Below are positions 44,425 through 52,803 of a stretch of 64,000 bases of DNA, one piece after another. This DNA is from PLanc-01 sp034678485. GTDB taxonomy: Bacteria; Planctomycetota; Phycisphaerae; Sedimentisphaerales; Anaerobacaceae. Location of the stretch: the NCBI GenBank assembly GCA_034678485.1, contig JAXDBU010000125.1, positions 1-64,000 on the forward strand. Direction: 5' to 3'. Made by a program: the position numbers and the translations under genes. The notes beneath the pieces were generated by a model. The model ran no database searches. It saw only the letters and a list, made by a program, of their open reading frames with translations, and was not told where the DNA came from. Position 1 is the first letter of the stretch. Each line of letters opens with the position of its first letter.

Positions 44425-44967
44425 ATGGGAAAGCCAAGAATCGAGGGTCTTCTAAGGGATTTGGCTACGCGCGGCATCAGTCGTGCCCGGCCTGAGCTTG
44501 CCCAGGAGATCAAGGGCCGGATACCCGGCCGACTGATTCCCCATCGAATGGACTCCGTGGGCATCCTTGCCGAATTACGGATCGGTCGGTTTGCAGCGGC
44601 CGCGACCATTCTCATCGCGCTGTTGGTGACGGGCAGCTTCTTCGGCGGCACCGATGCCGTCGGGAAGCAGATGTATGAAGACAGCAAGCTGCTCCTTCAA
44701 TACACGCTGGCCGGGGAGAACGCCTGCAAGAGCCGGATACTCGGCAGCCTGATGCAATTCCGTGACGACATGGCCGCCCAGGGACGAGAGGTTGTCGTCT
44801 ATGGGGACCAGATCGACTTCAGCAATCGTTACGCCATCGTGATGTACTGGAAGCTGTCTGAGGACAAGTATGGAGTGGTGCTGGGGGACCTGTCTCCCTG
44901 GACGGTCAGCGGCGATACGCTGATCCGGCTTCAGACTCACATGCTCCGCGAACGCCAGAAGAAATAG
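44425..44967 (+). CDS. Single-pass membrane protein, candidate anti-sigma factor
   Basis: 180 residues. A cytoplasmic basic N-terminal part (about 1-50) is followed by one membrane helix (FAAAATILIALLVTGSFFGG) and an extracytoplasmic domain (YEDSKLLLQY to LIRLQTHMLRERQKK). No HxxxCxxC zinc anti-sigma motif is present. The link to the ECF sigma factor rests on order, spacing and topology. AAGGGA lies upstream of the ATG. I do not recognise a named family. Confidence 0.65.
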   Translation: MGKPRIEGLLRDLATRGISRARPELAQEIKGRIPGRLIPHRMDSVGILAELRIGRFAAAATILIALLVTGSFFGGTDAVGKQMYEDSKLLLQYTLAGENACKSRILGSLMQFRDDMAAQGREVVVYGDQIDFSNRYAIVMYWKLSEDKYGVVLGDLSPWTVSGDTLIRLQTHMLRERQKK

Positions 44968-44990
44968 CCTCGCTCCGACGATCAGTTGTC

Positions 44991-45019
44991 TTGCACCGAT
45001 CAGGAGGGTCTGGTAAAAT
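44991..45019 (+). promoter_or_regulatory. Sigma70-type promoter of the prepilin-like gene
   Basis: TTGCAC (44991-44996), a 17-base spacer and TAAAAT (45014-45019), about 60 bases before ATG 45080. Confidence 0.6.
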
Positions 45020-45079
45020 AGACTTGCCGGTGGTTGGATCGTCGGGTATCTGATTGCTTTTGCTTTGGAAGGGGCTGTC

Positions 45080-45925
45080 ATGACCAGGCGTGAGGGGTTC
45101 ACACTCATCGAACTGCTTGTTGTCATCGCGATTATCGCACTTCTGATGTCGATCCTGATGCCCTCGCTGGCGCGGGTCAGGAAGCAAGCCCAATCCATCG
45201 CCTGCATGTCGCGTCTGAAGAGTTGGGGCCTGTTGTTCAGGCTGTACTGCGACGAGAACAACGGATACTTCAACGAGGGGTGGGGTTACCTGCAGCACAC
45301 CCAGAATTCCGGCAAGCCGGAGGCCTATGGGCTCTGGATGAACGCCCTGCGGCCTTACTACAAGGATGAGAAGATGTGCTTGTGTCCGACCGCCACCAGG
45401 GAAGTCCTGGGTGATAGTGACTTCGCCACCTTCAAAGCCTGGTATCGTGACATCGAAAACCGTTATCCGGAGAAGACCGAAGGGGCGATGAAGCACTTCA
45501 TTGGCAGTTACAGCATCAACAACTGGACCAATTACAGCCCGCAAGGTCGTGATAGCGGCCGGCCGGCGGTGAATTTCTGGAAGAGCTCGCAGAATCTGCG
45601 GAGGGCCAGCGAGGTTCCGCTGTTTGGCGACAACACCTGGCATGATGCGTGGCCCCAGTACAACGACGCGCCTGTGTCGCACCCGTTTGACTATGGATGG
45701 GGCAACAAAGGCAGCAGCGGAGAGATGAATCAGTTCTGTATCGACCGCCACAGTGGGTGGGTCAACATGGCGTTTGCAGACTGGTCGGTGCGCCACGTGG
45801 GACTCAAGGAGTTGTGGACCCTCCTGTGGCATCGAACGTACATCATCAACGGCCCTTGGACGAAGGCGGGCGGTGTCAATCCCGCCGACTGGCCGCTCTG
45901 GCTGCGGAAGTACAAGGACTATTGA
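45080..45925 (+). CDS. Prepilin-type N-methylation protein (pseudopilin-like, planctomycete type)
   Basis: 281 residues. It begins MTRREGFTLIELLVVIAI, a textbook type IV prepilin cleavage (after Gly) and methylation (on Phe) signal, with a long first helix. The remaining domain is a globular head, ending near NQFCIDRHSGWVNMAFADWSV, the H-x9-DG-like block of planctomycete pseudopilin-like proteins. Genomes of this group carry many copies, and the function is unknown but probably cell-surface or type II secretion related. ATG 45080 is chosen over the in-frame TTG at 45065, with GGAAGGGG upstream. Its 3' end overlaps a convergent gene by 50 bases. Confidence 0.88.
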   Translation: MTRREGFTLIELLVVIAIIALLMSILMPSLARVRKQAQSIACMSRLKSWGLLFRLYCDENNGYFNEGWGYLQHTQNSGKPEAYGLWMNALRPYYKDEKMCLCPTATREVLGDSDFATFKAWYRDIENRYPEKTEGAMKHFIGSYSINNWTNYSPQGRDSGRPAVNFWKSSQNLRRASEVPLFGDNTWHDAWPQYNDAPVSHPFDYGWGNKGSSGEMNQFCIDRHSGWVNMAFADWSVRHVGLKELWTLLWHRTYIINGPWTKAGGVNPADWPLWLRKYKDY

Positions 45926-46670
45926 CAGACGGCTCTATCCGACATGTGGGTGCGTGCGGAATCACGCTGGGGGGCGCGCCGCAAGACAGCGATTGGATGT
46001 GCTTCATTGCCAGATGAGCGGCATTTCTCACGGCTGGATCGGCGTCGCTTTGGACGCGACGCTGCAACGCCTCCAGATTCGATTGCACCGGGCCGACCTG
46101 CCCGAGCAGGAGGCCGGCCAGGTACACCACGAACGGATCCGGCCGGGACATCTTCATGTGTCTATCCATCATCTCGACGATGGCTATGACCGAGTGATGC
46201 GGCGATTGCCATCTCTCGGATCTTGCTACAGGCAACAAGCGCCACAGGCCCCGATAATGGTACGCGTAAACCGCAGGCGGCATGCTCGACGGGATAAACA
46301 GCTTGTTGCGAGCCAGGATGTAGAACGGGCAAACACAAGGAGACGATTCCGGCGACTCATCGAGACTCAGGAAGGCACGGATTCCGCCATACCAGGGGAG
46401 ACGATTCAAGCTCTCGACCAGAGCCCAGCACAACAGTTGGCTGCGTTCGATTGCCTGTCGCACCGCATTGAACACCTGCTCGCACTCGATCTCCAGAGCG
46501 CAGAAGACCTCCAACGCCGCAGGGGCGGTCTGGGCACAACCCAGAGCCTCGATCAGATCCGCCTTCGACGGCGATTCCGCGAGGTGGCTCAAGGCATCCA
46601 CGGTGATCTCGGACGGCCAGGGGGCGTGTCTGAGGCGTCGTGCGGCATGAGTCAGTTCGGCAGCGTGCAT
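45876..46670 (-). CDS. Hypothetical protein, possibly with HEAT-like helices
   Basis: 264 residues from ATG 46670, with GGGAG upstream. It is rich in amphipathic helices (ALSHLAESPSKADLIEALG, NAVRQAIERSQLLCWALVESL) and ends with a HEAT-like unit DADPAVRNAAHLAMKHIQ. No named family recognised. The codon pattern and helical make-up support this strand over the overlapping plus-strand frame. Its last codons overlap the prepilin gene tail to tail, so the final 35 or so residues may be poorly conserved. Confidence 0.55.
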   Translation of the reverse strand: MHAAELTHAARRLRHAPWPSEITVDALSHLAESPSKADLIEALGCAQTAPAALEVFCALEIECEQVFNAVRQAIERSQLLCWALVESLNRLPWYGGIRAFLSLDESPESSPCVCPFYILARNKLFIPSSMPPAVYAYHYRGLWRLLPVARSERWQSPHHSVIAIVEMMDRHMKMSRPDPFVVYLAGLLLGQVGPVQSNLEALQRRVQSDADPAVRNAAHLAMKHIQSLSCGAPPSVIPHAPTCRIEPSVNSPCTSAARAASRRD

Positions 46671-46997
46671 GGTGATCTCCCATATGATCCGGCACAAGCG
46701 ATGGAGCGGCACAGCAGATTGGTCTTTTCCTGACCGGGGCCATTGCCATCCGATTGTCTCAAGGATACAATGTTGTCGAAAATAACCATTTACACAGGGT
46801 ACTTGTGTTCGGTGATTGTGTCAATAAAAGGCTTAAATGACCCTGCAATCGGATTGCACGGGCGTAGCCGCAGAATGCCGATATGGTCACGTTCATAGCC
46901 ATATGGAGGACACGTCCAGGGAGTCTTTTGGTGCGGTCGGCGGCCAAATACCCCCTCTGTGGCTGCCTTGGAGGCCATATCCGGAAGGAGAAACGTC
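46671..46997. other. Gene-free divergent spacer
   Basis: No gene is supported here. A partial palindrome with ACACA and TGTGT arms at 46792-46808 could be an operator for the HTH protein that follows, but the match is short. No clear promoter was found. Confidence 0.3.
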
Positions 46998-48104
46998 ATG
47001 CAGGTGGAAAGCCGTCTCAAGGAGGTGCTGGCGCAACACGGCCTGGATCATCACGGCGTGATCCAGGAGATTGCCCAGGCAGTTGGCGTCAACCGACACA
47101 CGATCGCCAGGCTCTATAGCGACCGTTCGCCGGGTGTGACTTTCGCTCTGCTGGGCCGGCTGTGCAATTGGCTGGCCGAGAACGGCGTCCCGCCCGACGA
47201 GTTGCCTGGCTCGCTGTTCGGCGCCGGTCGTGCCGCACTCTGGACGGCCATCGCCCGCCACGGAGGCGCTGTGACGATCTACCTGGGCGAGTATCAACTG
47301 ACTCGCGACGATGAGGTCCTCTGGCGTTGGATCTCGCGTCGCGACGCAAGCGTCGCCAACCTGGTGTTGCAGCGTCTGTCGTTGGGGACCGAAGGCGGAT
47401 CGCCGGCGCCGCCTCTGGGTTTCGAGTACATCCCGTTCCGTTATTCGCCGATGGATCACATCGTCGATCCGCGGGTCCTTGCCGAGGATATTCGAAGGAC
47501 GCAGGACGTCTTCGAGCGCGTGCAGCAGCGGGCCAACGTCGGCACCACGATCATCATCGGCAGCCAGCGCGTGAATTACCTGCTGGAGTTCTTCGTGGCG
47601 GACCTGTTCGGGTGCCGTCCGTTCGTTTCGCCTTCCGGCCGACCCTCGGTACCCTTCTTCAACGTGTATCGGCCGAACGATCAGAACACGCCGAGCTGTT
47701 TCGGCGGACCCCAGAACCCCTTCCGATCCCGGGACAAGACCGTGCCGGGACTCCATTACCTCAACGACCATGGCCGATGGGAGACCTGTCCCTGGTTGCG
47801 CGACCGGCAGGACGCCGGGATCGTGATCTCGCTCAAGGACCATCGGCGGGGCTCCCTGGTTCTGGCTATATTTGGCGTCTCCGGCTGGGCCACGGAGGCG
47901 ATTGGAGGGCAGTTGGTTCTCAAAGAAGACCTATTCTGGCCGCCCGTCGTGAAGCTTAAGACCCGAGAGATCGGTGTCTACGTATGCCAGTTGACTCACG
48001 GCTTGTCTGACGAGACGCACGCGGACGAGGGACACGTCCAAATGGGCGCCTGTGAAGTGACTGCGCTCGGGGAGCGGACCATTGCGAACCTGCTTGGGCG
48101 GTAA
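46998..48104 (+). CDS. HTH-domain protein with large uncharacterised C-terminal domain
   Basis: 368 residues from ATG 46998, with AAGGAG upstream. The N-terminus is an XRE-like HTH (GVIQEIAQAVGVNRHTIARLYSDR). The rest, about 75-368, is an alpha/beta domain with blocks GRAALWTAIARHGG, TTIIIGSQRVNYLLEFFVADLFGC, CPWLRDRQDAGIVISLKDH and LAIFGVSGWATEAIGG. I do not recognise this domain; the IIIGSQRVN block suggests ligand or nucleotide binding, which is inference. It is likely a transcription regulator with an effector domain. Target unknown. Confidence 0.7.
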   Translation: MQVESRLKEVLAQHGLDHHGVIQEIAQAVGVNRHTIARLYSDRSPGVTFALLGRLCNWLAENGVPPDELPGSLFGAGRAALWTAIARHGGAVTIYLGEYQLTRDDEVLWRWISRRDASVANLVLQRLSLGTEGGSPAPPLGFEYIPFRYSPMDHIVDPRVLAEDIRRTQDVFERVQQRANVGTTIIIGSQRVNYLLEFFVADLFGCRPFVSPSGRPSVPFFNVYRPNDQNTPSCFGGPQNPFRSRDKTVPGLHYLNDHGRWETCPWLRDRQDAGIVISLKDHRRGSLVLAIFGVSGWATEAIGGQLVLKEDLFWPPVVKLKTREIGVYVCQLTHGLSDETHADEGHVQMGACEVTALGERTIANLLGR

Positions 48105-48109
48105 ATCGT

Positions 48110-48139
48110 GGGCTGCACCATTGGAGGATGATGCAGCCC
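48110..48139. terminator. Hairpin between two convergent genes
   Basis: GGGCTGCA (48110-48117) and TGCAGCCC (48132-48139) form a perfect 8-bp stem. There is no U-tract, so termination is only possible. Confidence 0.35.
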
Positions 48140-48230
48140 TGAAAGGAAGCGTCCGTGCAGAATTATCGTCAGTGGGAACGTCGCAGCGCCGCCTTTGCGA
48201 ACGGGCGACCGCTGCGCCGGATCGCTGTCG

Positions 48231-48809
48231 TCAGTAGATGATAGCGGTGGCTTCCTCGATCTTCTTGATGATCTCACCGGTATCGGATGGATTCGAAACG
48301 TAGCCGTCGAAGCCTTTCTGCATCAAGGCGACCGCCTCCTGGCTGTTCAGAGCGTTCGCCAGAGCGACGACCTTGATTGTCGCGAGGTCTTCATTGGCCC
48401 GCATGCTTGTGCAAACCGCATGGGCGTCGATGCTGTTCGTCAGGAGATTGATCAGGACCACGTGCGGCGAGAACTTCTGGGCAGCCGCCCCGGCTTCGAA
48501 CCCGTTGTGTGCGACCATGACGTCGTAGCCGCCTCGACCTTTCAAGGCGTCGATCAGACCGTTGCCCGACCGCTCGTCACTGTCCAGGATCAGGACGCGG
48601 ATCTTGCCGACCGCCAAGGCGTCCGTGGGCATGTTGTTGGCCTTCATGAAGCGAACCAACTCGCTGAGCGGAATCCGTCGGTCCTTGCTGCCCGGAATGC
48701 GGTAGCCCTTGAGCTGACCGGAATCGAACCACTTGGATACGGTGCGAGGCGCCACGTTGCATATTCTTGCGACATCACCCGTCGTCAGTACATTCCTGCC
48801 TTTTGCCAT
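48231..48809 (-). CDS. Excisionase-type HTH fused to a degenerate receiver domain
   Basis: 192 residues from ATG 48809; the frame is open much further upstream (to 49526), but there it lies antisense to the DegT gene. Residues about 5-60 are a MerR/BldC-type winged HTH (LTTGDVARICNVAPRTVSKWFDSGQLKGYRIPG). Residues 70-190 are a response-regulator fold (KIRVLILDSDERSG). The phospho-acceptor Asp is replaced (VVLINLLTN, expected D at N) and the conserved Lys is missing (DGYVSNPSD), so it is a pseudo-receiver that cannot be phosphorylated normally. Signal input may be by ligand or partner protein. Confidence 0.8.
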   Translation of the reverse strand: MAKGRNVLTTGDVARICNVAPRTVSKWFDSGQLKGYRIPGSKDRRIPLSELVRFMKANNMPTDALAVGKIRVLILDSDERSGNGLIDALKGRGGYDVMVAHNGFEAGAAAQKFSPHVVLINLLTNSIDAHAVCTSMRANEDLATIKVVALANALNSQEAVALMQKGFDGYVSNPSDTGEIIKKIEEATAIIY

Positions 48810-49077
48810 GAGTAGGATTCCCGAATAAGTCGATTGCTGCCGTACCGTTTTTCGACCCGAAAACAGAGGGTGTTTAGCAGTGGATGAAGATTTCACGCTG
48901 GGTCTTTCAGCCGTGCGTCTCGGTCGCCGGGCATGTCCTATAACTCGTGCCGACGCCGGCTGTCCTTTGACCGGGACCGCGGAAGGAATTCCGTCCATAA
49001 CTGCGTTGGGACCTTGCGTGCCCCCAGACGCGAGCCGATAGATAGGGAGACTGAACACCGATTCAAAGGAAATCATC

Positions 49078-50199
49078 GTGCGGATACCACTGTCACGACC
49101 GGACATCACTGAACTGGAGATCGATTGTGTTGTGGAGGTTCTGCGCAGCCCGAATCTGTCATTGGGACCGATGGGAGGCCGGTTCGAGAGTGCATTCGCA
49201 GCGTATCTGGGCCGACGTCGGGCCGTCGCGGTCAATAGCGGCACCAGCGGCCTGTTTCTCAGCCTGCTGGCCTTGGGAATTGGCGAGGGTGATGAGGTTG
49301 TGACCACGCCATTTACGTTCATTGCCTCAGCCACGACGATCATGATGACCGGCGCCAGGCCGGTGTTTGTCGATATCGACCCGGTGAGCCTGAACATCGA
49401 CCCGGAGCGAATCGAGGCCGTGGTAGGCGAGCACACGAAGGCCGTCTTGCCGGTCGAGGTCTTCGGCAACCCGGCCGGTTTCGACCGAATCTGCGAGATG
49501 GCCCGGCGACATGGCTTGCTCGTCATCGAGGATAGTTGCGAGGCGCTGGGCTCAGCGTTGAACGGCAGAAAGTCCGGGACTTGGGGTGCCGCCGGCGTGT
49601 TCGGCTTCTACCCAAACAAACAGATCACCACCGGCGAAGGCGGCATGATCGTCACGGATGACGACCGCCTCGCGGATTTGTGCGTCTCCCTTCGCAACCA
49701 GGGTCGAGGATCAGATGGGAGCTGGTTGGCCCACGAGCGGCTGGGATACAATTATCGGCTCAGCGACATCCACTGCGCTCTCGGCGTGGCTCAGCTTTCC
49801 CGTCTGGATGAGATCAAGGCCCGCCGTCGCGAGGTGGCCGGCTGGTACCAGGAGATGCTGGCGGACGACGATCGAATCATTATTCCGCGCGAGGCGCCCG
49901 GCTGCGAGATCAGTTGGTTCGTATTCGTGGTCCAATTGGCGGAACGGTTCGGCAGGGAACAACGGGACCAGGTCCTGCGAGAAATGAGCCGTCAGGGCAT
50001 TCAAGTGGGCAATTACTTCACGCCGGTGCACCTGCAACCATTCGTTGCCAAACGGTACGGCCATCATGTGGGTGATTTCCCCATTGCGGAATCGGCCGGC
50101 GGCCGGACGATTGCCCTCCCGTTCCACAACCGCCTGACTCCCGACGAAGTTGCCCTTGTCTGCGGAACGCTCAGGGCGATCCTCGACGTCAATCTGTGA
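49078..50199 (+). CDS. DegT/DnrJ/EryC1/StrS family PLP aminotransferase
   Basis: 373 residues. It transfers an amino group to a keto-sugar nucleotide, usually for surface polysaccharide. Fold type I motifs are visible: AVAVNSGTSGLFLSLLALGIG (phosphate site), DEVVTTPFTFIASA, LLVIEDSCEALGS (pyridine-N Asp) and the PLP lysine in FYPNKQITTGEGG, then GYNYRLSDIHCALG. The GTG start at 49078 has AAGGAAA upstream. It stands alone without other sugar genes in view, so the exact sugar cannot be given. Confidence 0.9.
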   Translation: MRIPLSRPDITELEIDCVVEVLRSPNLSLGPMGGRFESAFAAYLGRRRAVAVNSGTSGLFLSLLALGIGEGDEVVTTPFTFIASATTIMMTGARPVFVDIDPVSLNIDPERIEAVVGEHTKAVLPVEVFGNPAGFDRICEMARRHGLLVIEDSCEALGSALNGRKSGTWGAAGVFGFYPNKQITTGEGGMIVTDDDRLADLCVSLRNQGRGSDGSWLAHERLGYNYRLSDIHCALGVAQLSRLDEIKARRREVAGWYQEMLADDDRIIIPREAPGCEISWFVFVVQLAERFGREQRDQVLREMSRQGIQVGNYFTPVHLQPFVAKRYGHHVGDFPIAESAGGRTIALPFHNRLTPDEVALVCGTLRAILDVNL

Positions 50200-50222
50200 C
50201 GGCGAGTCCGCCTCCCCCTTCT

Positions 50223-50250
50223 TTGCACGTGCGGGATTTTATCGTACAGT
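50223..50250 (+). promoter_or_regulatory. Sigma70-type promoter of the small membrane protein
   Basis: TTGCAC (50223-50228), a 16-base spacer and TACAGT (50245-50250), 76 bases before ATG 50326. Confidence 0.45.
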
Positions 50251-50325
50251 TTAAGTAGGGAATCACGGAGAACGGCCGGAGGGCCGGTCGACAAATTCCA
50301 GCGACGGAAGGGGGGAACTCGCCGC

Positions 50326-50598
50326 ATGGGCTGGAGAATGAAACTCGTTTCTCTGCTGATTGTGTATTGTGCCGGCTTCGCCACCGCGATCTACTGCCTG
50401 GCGCCGGCGCCCGAGCCGGGCGAAGGTCAGACGCCGCAACTGGCCAAGCTGGGCGGATCGATCGACTCGCAGCAGATCGTCAGGTCTGTGAACTGCGGGA
50501 TCCACAAGTGCGTGGACCTCGGCAAGGAAGCCGCCGCGGACCTGGCCCAACGGATTCAGAAGCAGATCGACAAGGCACAGTCCAAGTCGGATAAGTAG
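50326..50598 (+). CDS. Small membrane-anchored hypothetical protein
   Basis: 90 residues. One N-terminal hydrophobic helix (VSLLIVYCAGFATAIYCLAP) is a signal anchor, followed by a proline-rich linker and a charged helix (VDLGKEAAADLAQRIQKQIDKAQSKS). Two cysteines (VNCGIHKC) lie just outside the membrane part. GGAAGGGGGG precedes the ATG and a promoter lies upstream. No family recognised. Confidence 0.65.
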   Translation: MGWRMKLVSLLIVYCAGFATAIYCLAPAPEPGEGQTPQLAKLGGSIDSQQIVRSVNCGIHKCVDLGKEAAADLAQRIQKQIDKAQSKSDK

Positions 50599-50773
50599 CC
50601 GCCGACGTGTGACCTCGCCGAGGGCGCCTTGAGCGATCCCGATCCAGGGTTGACCTCCAGCCAACGGGCCACGGCGGGGGCGTGACCCCGCGCACAATCG
50701 TCCCTTGCCATCATCCTCTCCCCGTGCCTATGCATCCGATGCAGCGGGAGCATCTTCGCACGGACTCATCTGC

Positions 50774-50802
50774 TTGACGGTCCCCACCGCTTCCACCATA
50801 AT
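50774..50802 (+). promoter_or_regulatory. Sigma70-type promoter of the acyltransferase/CBM9 pair
   Basis: TTGACG (50774-50779), a 17-base spacer and CATAAT (50797-50802), 78 bases before the GTG at 50880. Confidence 0.6.
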
Positions 50803-50879
50803 ACCCGCGTGGGCAACAGGGATGACACGTGAGCAGACAACAGGTGCGGATGTGTCCGACGACCGCGGCCTGTTGAGGA

Positions 50880-51833
50880 GTGTTGGCTATCGACGTTCTC
50901 CTTACGGTTGCGGTGGGCTATGCAGGGGCGATCCTCTTCTTCTTCGCTCGCGGGCTGGAGCCGAGATCCCGTGCCATAGTCCTCATGGTGCTGGGGACAG
51001 TCGTCCTGGGCAGCGTCGCCTTCCTTCGCACCGAGGTCGTGGCGATTCGCTGCGTTGTTGCGCTCACGCTGGTGATATTCCTGCTGCACATGTGGGATCT
51101 CCACATGGACCCGTGCCGGGATCGTCGTCTGAGTCCGAAAGAGTACATGCTCTTTCTGGCGGATTACGCCTGGAGCGTGGCCAGGATCTCTGAGGGCTAC
51201 GGTGTCGGCCTGTCCTTGCGTCAACGTGCGACGGACGTTGCCATGTATGCCACAGGGTTCTGCCTGATCTGTGCGGTCACTGTTGGCGCCTTCCGGATTG
51301 ACTGGCGCGGCCACCCATTCCTGCTGGAACATGCGGTCAAGTCGACGTGTCTGGGCGCATGGCTCGTGTGGGCCTTCCATGCAAACACGGTTCTCTGGCG
51401 GTTGGCGGGCGCCCCGGCGGCGTTCTTCACGCAGTCCAGCGTGCTCGGCGCATACAGCCCGGCCGAGTTCTGGCGCCGATGGAATCGACCGATGCATCGG
51501 TGGCTGCTGGAGAACGTTTTCAAGCCGTCAGGTGGGCGGGGCAGTCCGCGAGTCGCCATGCTCGTCGCATTTGCCGTCTCGGGGCTTCTGCACGAGTACC
51601 TCTTTGCGGTGACCTTTCGACATGTCACCGGATGCGTCATGGCCTTCTTTCTCCTGCAGGGTGTGGCTGCCATGCTCACCCGCCGGTCAAGACCGGCCCG
51701 CTGGTTCGTTCTGCCCGCGATGGTCGCTACGTTCGCATTCAACACCGTTTCGACGGTTCTCCTTTTCATTCCGATCAACGAACGAGTACCTTTCTATGTG
51801 AACGATGTGCCCCGATGGGTGAATCCCTGGTAA
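50880..51833 (+). CDS. Wax-synthase-like membrane-bound O-acyltransferase
   Basis: 317 residues with about eight hydrophobic segments. The motif SPAEFWRRWNRPMHRWLLENVFKPSG and the later SGLLHEYLFAVT, with the catalytic His, match the MBOAT/wax synthase group, which esterifies acyl-CoA to an alcohol in the membrane. The GTG at 50880 is the first in-frame start after a stop; GAGGAG overlaps it, so the true start (perhaps TTG 50883 or further) is uncertain. The acyl-CoA synthetase at 30709 could supply substrate, but that link is inference. It is followed 11 bases later by the CBM9-like gene. Confidence 0.8.
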   Translation: MLAIDVLLTVAVGYAGAILFFFARGLEPRSRAIVLMVLGTVVLGSVAFLRTEVVAIRCVVALTLVIFLLHMWDLHMDPCRDRRLSPKEYMLFLADYAWSVARISEGYGVGLSLRQRATDVAMYATGFCLICAVTVGAFRIDWRGHPFLLEHAVKSTCLGAWLVWAFHANTVLWRLAGAPAAFFTQSSVLGAYSPAEFWRRWNRPMHRWLLENVFKPSGGRGSPRVAMLVAFAVSGLLHEYLFAVTFRHVTGCVMAFFLLQGVAAMLTRRSRPARWFVLPAMVATFAFNTVSTVLLFIPINERVPFYVNDVPRWVNPW

Positions 51834-51844
51834 GAGGTGTGCGG

Positions 51845-52720
51845 ATGACGGACAGACACGGTTGTGACGAGAACGATGTCGGCCACTATACGTGCCATCG
51901 CACCGGTGAGAAACTTGTGATCGATGGTCGGCTGACGGAGGCGTCCTGGGAGAGGGCGCCGAAGTCGCCTCGATTCGTGGATATGGTGACCGGCGTACCC
52001 GGCTTTCTGGATACTCGCATGGCCGCGCTGTGGGACGATGAGAACCTGTACATCGGCTTCTGGGTCGAGGAGCCCAACGTCCAGGCCCAGTTCACAGAGC
52101 GGGATTCGCCTGTGTATTTCGAGAATGACGTGGAGGTGTTCATCGCGGGTGAGGACTGCTACTATGAATTCGAGATCAACGCGAGGGGCACGATCTACGA
52201 GGTGTTCTACGTCTGGCAGGACGCCTACGAACGAGGGGGTTTCTCCGCCAGGCCGGAATTCGACCTGTTGAAACACCCCGTTGACATTCTCGGCGGTTTC
52301 CAAGACGCCCTGCGGTACAAGAAACATCCCCGCGGCCGGCGTTGGGCGTTCATGGACTGGGACTTCCCCGGACTCCAAGGCGCTGCCCGGATCGAGGGCG
52401 CCCTGAACGATCCCACGACGGTTGACCGCGGCTGGACGGTGGAACTGGCCTTCCCCTGGTCCGGCATGAAGACTCTGGCCGGCGGGCGGCCGTTGCCCCC
52501 TCGCAACGGCGACATCTGGCGGATGGACTTCTCGCGTTTCGAGGCTCTCCAGTACAATGGGCGGCTGACCGATCCCTCCGTCGGCTGGTCCTTCAACAAG
52601 CACGGCGTGTACGATTCGCACATCCCTGAATGCTTCACATTCGTGCATTTCTCGACGGACACCGCCTGCGAATTCCCCCAGTTTTGTGTTGAAACGCCGG
52701 GGGGAATCGGATATAAGTAA
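51845..52720 (+). CDS. CBM9-like carbohydrate-binding protein
   Basis: 291 residues from ATG 51845. The frame is open upstream but only inside the previous gene. The fold pattern is that of CBM9/DOMON-like domains: LVIDGRLTEASWERAPKS, MAALWDDENLYIGFWVEEP, FENDVEVFIAG, FEINARGTIYE, WTVELAFPWSG and NGDIWRMDFSRFE. No signal peptide is seen, which is unusual for a family mostly found in secreted proteins. It is co-transcribed with the acyltransferase (11-base gap, GAGG upstream), so it may bind a lipid- or sugar-containing product. Confidence 0.8.
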   Translation: MTDRHGCDENDVGHYTCHRTGEKLVIDGRLTEASWERAPKSPRFVDMVTGVPGFLDTRMAALWDDENLYIGFWVEEPNVQAQFTERDSPVYFENDVEVFIAGEDCYYEFEINARGTIYEVFYVWQDAYERGGFSARPEFDLLKHPVDILGGFQDALRYKKHPRGRRWAFMDWDFPGLQGAARIEGALNDPTTVDRGWTVELAFPWSGMKTLAGGRPLPPRNGDIWRMDFSRFEALQYNGRLTDPSVGWSFNKHGVYDSHIPECFTFVHFSTDTACEFPQFCVETPGGIGYK

Positions 52721-52803
52721 CGAGTTTCGTGTCGGACCTGGAGATAGTCTGTGGCAATCCGGGCCGGTGATTGGATTGGTGGGCCGCTACGGAGCTGTCG
52801 GCT

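Noticed and set aside
45753..46733. 326-codon plus-strand frame opposite the hypothetical gene at 45876-46670
   Set aside because: Arg-rich and without a domain; the minus frame has amphipathic helices and a ribosome site.
48810..49526. N-terminal extension of the HTH-pseudo-receiver frame
   Set aside because: The extension is antisense to the DegT aminotransferase and Arg/Ser-rich; the HTH begins at ATG 48809.
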